A model generated the notes under the pieces. That model did no database searches and had not been told where the DNA came from. It saw nothing but the letters and a program-made list of their open reading frames with translations. From Hirsutella rhossiliensis (taxonomy: Eukaryota; Ascomycota; Sordariomycetes; Hypocreales; Ophiocordycipitaceae), in contig NW_025408680.1 in assembly GCF_020360975.1 (NCBI RefSeq), forward strand, positions 248,001 through 312,000: DNA of 64,000 nucleotides, read 5' to 3'. This document shows positions 25,607-35,370 of the stretch, one piece after another (position 1 is the stretch's first letter; every line of letters starts with the position of its first letter). A program made the position numbers and the translations under genes.

Positions 25607-26921
25607 GGCTGCGGGCAAGTCGAGCGAGGGCGAGGCGCGAGACGGAGGTGGGCGGCGCAGCTGTCTGCTCTATGACATGAGCTCCGGCAAGACCAGTCTA
25701 GAGGCACCACAAGTCAGCGAGAGAGCAGGATGCGACGGGCGCTGGGCGCGGGTACGAGACCTGTGCCTGGAGTCGGGGCTCGTTGGTCGCGGGGCCCCAG
25801 TGATGTGGAGCGTCAGGGTCTGTCTGTCTGGCTGGCTGGCTCGGTATCCAAGCTTGTCGCGCGGGCGGCGACTTGGGGCTCGATTAATGGATGGCGAGGG
25901 CCGGGGCGGTCGCCGGGCAGAGAGGGTTGACACCAAATCTGCACAAGGAGAGAGGCGTGATGGCGGGCGTTTGCGGGAGGGTTGAACAGCCTCTGTGCGG
26001 GTTTGGCGGGGAGCAGCCAGACAGGACCACGACACCAGCGGCGGGGTGCGATAACGATAACCCGGCGCTTGCTGGCACCAAGGCTCGGCGGGGCGGGGGG
26101 AGAAGACCCGTTTCCCTGGTAGGCTTAGGCCAGGGCAACGTTTTTTTTTTCGCTTGGCTCCCCCTTACGTATTAATTTTGTAGGTGCCCTTTGACGAGGA
26201 GCTGGTCCAGCGGAACGAACAATCGACGTCTTATTGTCGAAGCACTTGAATTATCTGCAAGGGCTTGCTGCAGAGACGGCAGCTTGGTGCACAGTTTCAA
26301 GCTATTCAACCTCTTGCCTGGCTCACCGTTTTCAGCCTCCGGAATAGCATCATTCTCCGCTCCCTCGGCCGTCTCCGTTTTGCCGCGCTCTCAGAGACGG
26401 GTACAAAGCATACACTGTACCGCATTGTGCCAGCGAGAATGCTTATTACCGCGTGCCCCCCATCCAAGCAAAATGTCAGGTCATTCCTTTGCTCCTCGTC
26501 GACGGCTCGTTCAAGCTCGAGGTGACGCGCTAGGTCCACCGCTCGAGCGCTGACAGGCCAGGGGCGGAGCCCCTTGGCGCTACAGATGGTGGAAGATGGA
26601 GCTTCAGCAGAAACAAGAAAGCCTTCCTGTCTAGGTATCCGCGGCAGATGCCTTGTTTGTCATGCCACGCCTATAACATGATGCGGCATGCAATAACGAC
26701 ATTTCGCGTTCTTCCTGAGACGAGTCATACAGTCCAATCACGCCCAAACCCGCCTCGAGTGGCACCGCGGCCGGATGCTCGCATTCTCCACGGGAACGAC
26801 CCTGTAAGAACAGTCGGCCTGCTCGATTGACCATGGGTAGGGGCAGCCCTAAGCGAGGCGAGCATGGCTGTAGGATACGTCATCTTCTCCCCCCCTCGCG
26901 CTTCCGTCAGGTTGCGAAAGC
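25607..26921. other. Promoter region of the transportin gene and flank
   Basis: Non-coding 1.3 kb between the transportin start and the 3' end of the chaperone gene. A run of nine T lies near 26141. I see no gene and no clear TATA box. Confidence 0.5.
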
Positions 26922-27453
26922 TCATGATTTGGCACCCTCAGTCGCTGTCCCAGAACCGGCATGACTGCCTCTTAGCCGCATGAGCACAACGTCAACAATA
27001 CTGCGAAAGGCCTCCATCTCCTCTTCGACTGTGCCGCCCATACCCGCATCGGCAAAGCTCATAGAGTTGGTCACGTATGCCGGCAGCTGCGTGCGCCGAG
27101 CAATGAGCTTGGCCAGGCGAGTGGTGAATTCCACCGTTGGCTCATGGGGGAAGAGGGTGGTTGACAGCGGCTGCTGGGCGTCGAAGCGCTGTGGCAAGGT
27201 TAGTTTGGAGACGTGCCTTGGACGAGAGCCGAGTGGCGGCGGCACCGACGTTGGGCAGTGCGTAGACAAAGGAGCCCATGGCTTTTGATGCCGCGAGCTC
27301 GTCCTGAGACGCCGTTGTGAGAGACAGGACGACGGCCTTTGTGTGCGTCGACAAGCGCAGGTAGATGCGCGTGTCTAGCGATCGAGGCAGGGGAATCGAC
27401 AGCTGCACGGGCTCGCTAGAAGCGGAGTCGACCATTGTTGGAGCCGACGCCAT
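26922..27453 (-). CDS. Proteasome assembly chaperone 4 homologue
   Basis: Two exons (27453-27250 and 27188-26922) joined across a 61-nt intron give 156 residues. The donor GTCGGT is weak but it is the only phase-compatible one, and the join restores GSFVYALPN-RFDAQQPLST. The pieces RIYLRLSTHTKAVVLSLTTA, PTVEFTTRLAKLIARRTQLP and GTVEEEMEAF match the PAC4 family layout (strand-rich core, a TxLAxxLARxT helix, C-terminal EEMEAF helix). PAC4 (Poc4 in yeast) pairs with PAC3 to place alpha subunits during 20S proteasome assembly in the cytosol. I chose the ATG at 27453; an in-frame ATG at 27525 would add 24 residues that do not resemble the family. It is transcribed divergently from the neighbouring methyltransferase gene. 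Confidence 0.8.
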
Positions 27454-27822
27454 CGTGATCTGATGATATGTCCGGCCGTGCAAGCATCCAAGCTTCGAAA
27501 GCTTCAGAGGTACAAGTACATGCATCGGCGTAGCGGGCGCTTGTTCCGAAGCGAGCCCAAATCACATGATTGGCCCGCCGGCTCTCCACCGCCTTTCCTG
27601 ATTGGACATTGCCGAGGGAGCCTCCCGCAAGTGCACGTCTAAGGTCCGTCGACAAAGGAACCTCGCGCTCACCGGGAGAACAAAAAGTGAGACTTGGGCG
27701 ATTCCACGACACTCGAAGCCTGACTGCGGTATAAAAACAGCGACGAATGTCACAAGATCGGGTTGTCGCCGCTCCTCGCCTGATTGGCATCAATGTCGAG
27801 GCCCAGCTCATGACCAATCGCC
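27454..27822. promoter_or_regulatory. Divergent promoter between the PAC4-like and methyltransferase genes
   Basis: Only 369 bases separate the two start codons, so both genes must be driven from this interval. I see no TATA box at a suitable place on the plus strand apart from GGTATAAAAAC near 27728-27738, which lies about 90 bases before the ATG at 27823 and could serve that gene. Confidence 0.6.
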
Positions 27823-29264
27823 ATGAACCTTCATCCAGAGTCGGCCGTTGCCGATGAGACGGCCTGGGGTAACGTTGACGAGGGGACCCAGGATCCGGAA
27901 GAAGTCAGAGTCATTTTCTCTGCCCTGGACTCTTTCCGGTGAGTGTCGGCTGCCCAATTGCTGTGCGAGAGAGTGAAAGTCATCGGCGAAAGCGAGTCTG
28001 GATGACCGTGGCAAAGGCTTCAACGTCACATCTCCTGCGAATCCAGGCTGACAATGCTCGCCACAGCCAGTACGCCAAAGTCACACATTTCAACGTCACC
28101 CACATCCGGCGACAGTCGTTCTATGCCCTGCCGCAAGCCCATTGGAAGCTCCTTGCGGAACCGCCCTTTAGCTATCTTGAGACGCTGGAAAGGGCCGACA
28201 ACGCCATCGACTCCAATGCCGAGCTAGGCCGCGCCATTCTGAACTCCGGCCTCCGCGCCTTTAGTTCCATAGCCCCGGCATCCGGCGAGCCAGAACCCGC
28301 CATGCCGCAAGAGTGGCAGGGTGTCGCCAAGTACTCCGACATTGACAAGGCCAGAAGCACCATCCGGCAGTTCTTCCGTGACTGGTCGGCCGAGGGAGAG
28401 GCGGAGAGGGATGCGTGCTACGGGCCTGTCGTATCCTTTATGGAGCGAGAGAGGGAAAAGCGGCCGCAGAGCGATCGCCTAAAGGTTTTGGTCCCAGGTG
28501 CGGGCCTGGGAAGACTGGTTTTCGACCTGGCTCTGAAAGGCTTCGCGACGGAGGGAAACGAGATATCCTATCACCAGCTCCTGGCGTCGTCGTACATTCT
28601 CAACGACTGCGCCGGTGCTGAGTCCCACACCATCTACCCCTGGGTACACTCCTTCTCCAACCACCTCTCGCGGGAGAACCACCTTTGCGGATACAAGGTG
28701 CCGGACATCCATCCCGCCACCGTCCTCGCCAACACCCCTGCAGCCGGCTCCATGTCCATGAGCGCGTCCGACTTTCTGTGCCTGTACGCCGACGACGAGC
28801 ACGAGGAGGCCTACGACGCCGTTGCCAGCGTTTTCTTCCTCGACACGGCGCCCAACCTGATCCGGTACCTTGAGGCCATCTGGCACTGTCTCCGGCCAGG
28901 CGGCGTCCTCATAAACGTCGGGCCGCTGCTGTGGCACTTTGAAAACCTTCCGCCCGGCAACCACGGCCTCGACGACGACGGCGACGGCCAGCATGACCCG
29001 AAAAACTCGTCGGGCATCGCCGATCCGGGCAGCTTTGAGCTGTGCGAGGACGAGACCATAGCGCTGGTGGAAACGCTTGGGTTCAAGATCGAGTCGCACG
29101 AGACGGGCCACGAGGCGCCGTATATCCGAGACGATAAGAGCATGCTCCACACGGTGTACCGCGCGAACATTTGGTTGGCGCGCAAGGTCGAAAAACCCAA
29201 GGAGGAAGCCAGGAAGAAGACTACGGATAAATCTTCGCAGACGGCCGCGGAGGAAACACCATGA
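27823..29264 (+). CDS. Carnosine N-methyltransferase-type enzyme (N2227 family)
   Basis: Two exons (27823-27938, 28067-29264; intron 128 nt) encode 437 residues. The N-terminal conserved block runs across the splice site: DPEEVRVIFSALDSFR then QYAKVTHFNVTHIRRQSFYA. A SAM-binding motif VLVPGAGLGRLVFDLA is at about 179-194, followed by GNEISYHQLLASSYILN. VFFLDTAPNLIRYLEAIW (from about 294) and LRPGGVLINVGPLLWHF are characteristic of the N2227 family, whose yeast and animal members methylate carnosine-like histidine dipeptides using S-adenosylmethionine. The true substrate in filamentous fungi is not established. The C terminus is a short Lys/Glu-rich tail. The gene ends 260 bases from the convergent dehydrogenase gene. 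Confidence 0.88.
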
Positions 29265-29524
29265 GGACAGTCCTGGGCTTGGCGCGCAAGCGGTAGATGG
29301 CGAGGACTTGGCCCAGTTTGGGTGACGGGAGACGTATCGTTTGAGCATAGCATTAACAGCATATGGAATTCTTTACTTATTTGTTCTAGATGACCAGGAC
29401 CAGCCTGCCGAAAGAGTCTAGACCCCGTCAACACACAGGGGAACACGATGCAGTGCTTGTACACACCCACAGTCCCACGGCGCCGTGTCCGTTGGACGAA
29501 GGGTCGACGGCATGGATTTGGCAA

Positions 29525-30538
29525 TTAGAGCTTCGAGTCGCCGCCGCGCATCAACTCGCCACGAGCCCACACGGCCCCGCCATCAATGGCGATGGCCTCG
29601 CCGTTGACGTGGGAGCCTGCCCTGCTGGCCAGGTAGACAACGGCGCCGGCAATGTCCTCGGGGCGGCCCAGGCGGCCCATGGGGTTACCCTCCGCAATCA
29701 CGTCTGCGCCGCCGGCCATGTCGAGCAGTCCGTTTGACATTTTGCTGGGGAAGAAGCCCGGGCAGATGGAGTTGACGGTGATGCGCCGCGGGCCCAGCTC
29801 GACGGCCAGGTTACGGCCGAGATGGATGACGGCGGCCTTGCTGGCCGAGTAGCCGTACGTGCCCTGCGGCCCGATGGTGCCGATGCCGAGACCGGCGACG
29901 CTGGCCGTGATGATGACGCGGCTGGGCTCGCCGTCGGCGCCGCCCTGCCGCGCCGCCTCCTCGAGCAAGGGGGCAAAGTCGCGGACCGTGTTGAAGACGG
30001 CGCGGACGTTGAGGTTCATGACTTTGGCAAAGGCCTCGTCAGGGTGCTTGTCGAACTCGGCTCCCCAGGTAGCGCCCGCGTTGGCGAGCAAGATGTCGAC
30101 CTTGTCCGTGTGCTTCTTGACCTCGGCGAGCAAGTGCCGCACGCCCTGGGGGGTCGCCGAGTCGGCGGGCACGGGGATGGCGCGCGCGCCGGGGGCCAGG
30201 TTGGGCAGGGCGTTGAGGGCCTTGCAGGCGGCGTCGCAGGCGGCGGCCTTGCGCGACGAGATGAAGACGGTCGAGGCGCCGGCTTGGAGGAAGCTATTGC
30301 GGGGGGAGGGGGAGCAATGTCAGCACAGAGCGCTCCTTGTCGATGAGGACAGATGCGCGATGGCGTACGCAGAGGCGGCGTGTAGGCCAAGACCGCGGGA
30401 GCCGCCCGTGACGACGGCAACCTTGCCCCGGAGAGAAAAGAGCGAGGGGAAGTTGTTGAGCTGCGCCTCGGCCATGGTTCGATATGCGCCTCGAAGCAGG
30501 TCTGGACTCTGGACGACGCGACGCAGTACGGGCAGCAC
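29525..30538 (-). CDS. Short-chain dehydrogenase/reductase (SDR)
   Basis: Two exons (30538-30369, 30293-29525; intron 75 nt) encode 312 residues. All classical SDR marks are present: cofactor loop TGGSRGLG at 44-51, NAG at 128-130, catalytic Ser188 in ITASVAG, the YSASK pair Tyr205/Lys209, and ICPGFFPSKMS after it. An Arg in the loop and SSR after the second strand (ISSRK) favour NADPH. Fungal proteins like this are often named after the bacterial rhamnolipid 3-oxoacyl-ACP reductase RhlG, but the substrate cannot be told from sequence. The first 21 residues (MLPVLRRVVQSPDLLRGAYR) are Arg-rich and lack acids except one Asp, which could be a mitochondrial presequence; starting at Met22 would give a cytosolic form. 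Confidence 0.88.
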
Positions 30539-31728
30539 TGCAATTCTTGGGCAATATCGGTCGCGCGTAGGTACTAAAGCTCGACGGCGGTGATTTGAGA
30601 GTTGATTGCCCGAGAGGATATGCGGTATGAGGAGCGTAGGCTTGGGTCATCAATGGAGAGGGAGCAAGTCGCGGAAGCAGTGGAAGTCCGGGCCAAAGAC
30701 CGAACCGCCTCGGCGCCGGTACAGCGCCACCCCGCCCTTGCCGAGGTTCCGTCTATTTGAGAGGGAGTGTCTTTATCGCCCAACCAACCCCGACACGCCC
30801 CCTGCTCTTCTTCCCAAAGACCTCTCTCTTCATCTTCACTCCATGATGCCTTCACGCCGATGCCGACGACGCCGACTCGGGCAAACACTGACCGCTTTTT
30901 GCCCGTGTGTCGAGTGTATTCGATTCTCGACGATCGAGGCGCCAATATCGCCTTGTCTGCCCTAGGTTGGTGCCCGTGAGCTGGACTTGATTCTCTACTC
31001 TTCGCCGAGCTGTGCGAGTAGCAGCTTAAGCTTGGCATCCTTAACACGACGACTTGAAGCGATCGGAACGTGAAATCAGAAAAAGTCTTGAGTGTCACTA
31101 TCTGCCGAGGGCCAAACAAGGCATGTATTTGGTCAACAACCCGTATGTGTATATCGACATGTCCCAATTTTTTTTGGCGTGGCCTCGCGAGCGGCAGAGC
31201 TTGTCACAGTATCAAAGGGCCCCGTACGTGTCTTATTGACTAAATAGAGATTCGGTCTGGGCTAATAGTAAAGCTCAATTAAATGGGTTGGGGGAAAGAA
31301 ACCGCCGCTCTCTGCCGTCCTAGGCGGCCTGCTCTGTCAGTCAATGTGCCCTTGTCCTTTTTTTGCCGCTCATCAGTCTGCTTTGGTGCCTGCGTGGCCA
31401 CGGGCTGCAAATAACACGATACCAAAAGTGTCAACCCGCTGAGAGCGCCCCGGCCATCAACATCTTTGTGCGCTCTGCCTTCCTTACGAAGGTGCTTCGT
31501 AGATGCCCACCCGTTCACCCCCGAGTGTGCAAGGGGCCTATCCAAGACCCGTCTCGGCTGTCTTCCTGGAAAAGATCCACCGAGACCTGCCTGCGCCTCG
31601 GGGCTAGACTTCTGTTCCTTTGTCGGACTAACGTATGAGAGTTTCGATGTCGCTCTGGCTGACCAAGGGCATCTGGTTGGATAAAGAAAAACGTCTGGTC
31701 ATGCATGGTCCCGGAGCATTATTCCAGC
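30539..31728. other. Intergenic region upstream of the dehydrogenase gene
   Basis: Non-coding 1.2 kb between the dehydrogenase start and the 3' end of the DUF6590 gene. I see no gene, repeat or clear promoter element. Confidence 0.5.
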
Positions 31729-33517
31729 TCACTTGGACCTCCTTTTGTGGTGGTTCTTCTCATTCCAGCATCGGTTCACCGCCTCCTGCACTAGGTCCCA
31801 GTCACTGGCCACGACGGATCCGATGAAGAAGACCTTGACGTTGTGCTCGACAGTCACCAGCTTGGAGTAGTTGACGCGCGACTCCTTGGACAGCTTCTCG
31901 CCCTCCTCCGTCATCTCGACGCGAACGGGCGCAAAGCCCAGCTTTGGCTCTCCGTCGAGCAAACGGGCTTTGTGGCCACGCTCATGGATCACTCCATGCT
32001 TTACTGGCTTGACGCCCCTCTTTTTGCAGCCTTTGCCGCCGTACGTGAGGATGGGGCTAGCCTGTGGTCAGTAAAGTCTGTCCCAGTCACGGCAATGGCT
32101 TCGGCAGGCTTACACGCAAGTGCTGTGCCCGAGGTCGTTTGCAATCACGATGAACCGCCGGAAGCCGACAAAGAATTTTGTTCCGAATCGGTTCTGGATT
32201 TCCTGCCTGCCCGAGACGCTTGGGGCATGCTCGTTGCCAGATCCTTGCGGCTCAGACCAATGGACCTTGAAGATCTGGATGCCAATGTAATCAGTTGAGT
32301 GGCTGTCAAGACCACAGGAAGGCTCTACCCACCTCGCCCGGCTGGAACTTGCTCGAGTGCTCGACTCTGTAGCCTGATGATGACTGTCAGCCAAGTGATG
32401 GTTGACACAGTAGATTCCGGGATACGCACGAGGGTCCAGTTCGTCCAGGATCTCCTCATCGGCGGTGATGCGAGCCTTGGGTGTGGGTGGACCTTCGTCC
32501 TCTTCCTCGTAGTATGCACCTACAATCGGTCAGCCAGCATCACAAAGGCCGTGATGGGTCATTCAAACCATATGCCGCCGCGGACGATTCCTCGCCGCTC
32601 GGGGCATCGCCGTAGTACATGGCTCGACTGGCCGCTGCCTGCAGTTCGGCGTCACCGGGCTCGCGGCTTGGGCCCTGACCGGCCGCTGTGCACTCGGATT
32701 AGCGGACGCAAGTGGTTAGGGACGAAGACATCACAGCCTGCGCCAACGCGCGTGTAGATGGGGAATCGCTTACTGGTATAGCCCGAAGTGTTGCCAGAAT
32801 AAGATGTCGATGCTCGAGGATCTAGACGACGGTGAGCTTTCCGAATGGTGATGCGTTCGCCCGGGGATCGCACCTGAGGATGAATGTCCGTAGTAGTTGC
32901 CCGAAGATTGGTCATAGCCGTCTTTGTGCAAAGAAGATGTCAGCTGAGACAGGACTCCAAGCTGGGGACTCGCCCTACACTGTGACTCGTCAAAGGTGGC
33001 ATATCCAGCTCCGGCCCCAGCCGCCGGGGCGCCATAGGGGTTTCGAAGGGCATCGTCGGGGGTTTTCCCCTTGGCCTTGGATTTGCTCGACTTGGACTTG
33101 TCCTTGGAACTGCTCGAGACTGTGTACTCTTCGGCTAGAAAAAGTTGCGTTTTAGTTCGTAGTCGTGAATCGTCTGCGCGCGCCGGCAAATGAGAGGACA
33201 TGGGGACGTGGCGGTGTGAAGAGCCGGCCGAGCTTGCAGGCTGACTTGACGTACCCTGAGCGTCGTAAGAGGAGCCGGGGGAGAGGTTTCGAAAGTCTTC
33301 TGTAAGCTCCTCTACTTCTCGCGGGGTCTGGCGGTTATCCCAGTCGTACTCGACTTTTCCTGCAATTGGCGTGAGCACGAGCTGTGTGGCGCGGAAGAGT
33401 GCGCGAACCGTTGATATCCTGGCGAACGCGATACCAGCGGCCGCGACTCTCGTCCAAAGCCCATTCAGACCAGGGGCCCCAGGGATGCGACTTTGATTTA
33501 TGCTTGTGCTTGTGCAT
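31729..33517 (-). CDS. DUF6590-domain protein, ten exons
   Basis: Ten exons on the minus strand join in one frame: 33517-33409, 33359-33255, 33134-32979, 32921-32874, 32821-32774, 32685-32569, 32519-32430, 32373-32333, 32274-32114 and 32056-31729, encoding 400 residues. The N terminus begins with a His/Lys run and a WSEWALDESRGRWYRVRQDI block joined to EYDWDNRQTP, reminiscent of a WW-like fold but not matching it. The middle is Ser/Tyr/Gly-rich (SQYGYDQSSGNYYGH). From about residue 227 to 385 is the DUF6590 module: YRVEHSSKFQPGE-IFKVHWSE, FFVGFRRFIVIANDLGHSTC, PILTYGGKGCKKRGVKP, GFAPVRVEMTEEGEKLSKES and VNYSKLVTVEHNVKVFFIG. The domain is common in ascomycetes and its function is unknown. An alternative Met at 33580 would add 21 residues. 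Confidence 0.82.
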
Positions 33518-35370
33518 GGTGGCATCTTGCGCTGGGCTGGCCACGCCCAGAGCCTGCGATGCCGGCCGAAGAGCCGCCACACGAGCACCACTCAGGCGGG
33601 CGGGCCGGGCCGGGTCGGGTCGGGCGACGGAGACTGACGCCAGGCTGAGGTTGGGAGAGGAGAGGAGGATGGAGCAAGTGGATGAAGGGGGGAGAAAGAC
33701 GGGGCGGCAAGGACGAGCGGAGCTGATCGGGAGAGGACGGCCGTGAGGGGTTCTTGTAGGTGACCAAGGCCATGCGGCTCAACAGGAGAGCAAAGCAGAA
33801 GCGCCGAGAGAGGGGAGCCAGACCGGGTCGGAAGAGCCTGATGCCTCGCCATGGCTGCGTGTACAGTACAGTCATGTAGTGCAAGTACCGTCGTATGGCT
33901 AGATTGGGGGAGACCGGGGCCTCTCTGCCTTCTCTCTCACTTGGACGCCTTGGGGTTGGTTGGCGACGGGGAGCTGGGCTGCAGGGTCGCGGCCCGCGAG
34001 TGGGTTGACAGGAGATGGATGGGTGGAGGAATGGCCGTCCGCGTCAAGTACCAACGTCGACTTGTCCAGGATGGAGCCTGCAACCGACGGCCCGCGCCAG
34101 GCGTGATAGGTGGCTAAGGAGAGCTATGTCGCACAGCATTCGTCAGGCAGCCGTCGCGCCTGTGAAGTGGCGCGGCTGAGGGCAAACGACGGAGAGCGAA
34201 GGTGGTGGTGCTGGGTGGTGGTGCTGGGTGGTGGTGCTGGGTGGTGGTGCTGGGTTGTGGTGGAGGGTGTCATTTCCCCCTCCATGTTGGCATCCTCATC
34301 CTCTCTTTTCCCTCTCTTTTCCCTTCGTAGACCGCATTTGTCTGCAGTTCTGGGACAGGACCGTTGGTTCCAGTCCACAGCGGCCGGACACGAGAGTTTT
34401 CGTCCCGCCTGCATCGTCGGACAAAGCCATGGTGGGCGAGACATGGATGGAGAGCCCATGACACTTGTGCGTGTGTAATCCATCTGGCGGTCGCTATTCG
34501 TGGCAGATGTGTGCCGGAGGACGGCTTGCGTCGCGATTTTTCCTATCATGGCATGGATGCCGCAGAACTGCCCCCCCCCTACTGCCGTCCTCGTGCCCCC
34601 TCTCGAGGTGGTCTGGATTCGTACTGTGCGCACTGTCTGTAAGCCACGGTAAACTTGAAACGCTAAGTTACGTGGACGGCTGCAATTGTTGTTTCTGTCT
34701 TTGATCCTGCCACTTCTTGTTTCGGCAATGATGGAATATGGTAATAATGTGCCGTAATTATGCCGCGGTGAGCAGAATTCGCTCGCTGGCCTACCCAAGT
34801 AAGTACTATATGTACCTGGGCAAGCGTCTGTCTGACCTGGGGCTCGTCGGGTTGGCACCCCTGAAGCCCCGGGGAAGACGTCCGCCTCTACGCGGCTGCA
34901 GGCTGCACAGTGCCCTCAGGCACGGTACAGTGCTTGCATGCGAGCTTCCATGCCACCCAGACGCGGGTCGGGTGGTACTGTGCGAGACACCGCTGGCCGT
35001 GGCAGCACAGGGCTGACGTCTGTGGGTCCCCCTTCACTCACGGCCTGGCAGCGGCAGTGAAAGGCACTCTCCTACAGGCCAAGGAAATTAGACAACAACG
35101 CTGCGACGCATCCCGGCTGTCCACCACCTTGAACGAGAGCTGCCACCGTCGTCTCCCCTTGACACCTGAAGCCAGCCTGTACTCTACCCGAGGCTTCTCA
35201 GCTGCTCGTGGGCCTGCCAAAAAGGAAAGCCAGCGGGCGGAATGAACGTGTCTGTTGGACGACACGCCAGGCTCGAATGCCTTTCTTGGTTCCAAGACAT
35301 GGCCGCCGCGTGTCGTTGATGCACGCACTCCCTGCCCTGTGTGACAGCAAGCAGCATTGCGGCTCAGCCC
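33518..35370. other. Divergent intergenic region
   Basis: Gene-free 1.85 kb between the DUF6590 and coiled-coil genes. It contains a 13-bp tandem array at 34201-34252. No promoter element is distinct. Confidence 0.5.
34201..34252 (+). repeat. 13-bp tandem repeat (GGTGGTGGTGCTG), four copies
   Basis: Four exact 13-base units in a row followed by a degenerate fifth. The unit is not a multiple of three, which argues against a coding role. Confidence 0.85.
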
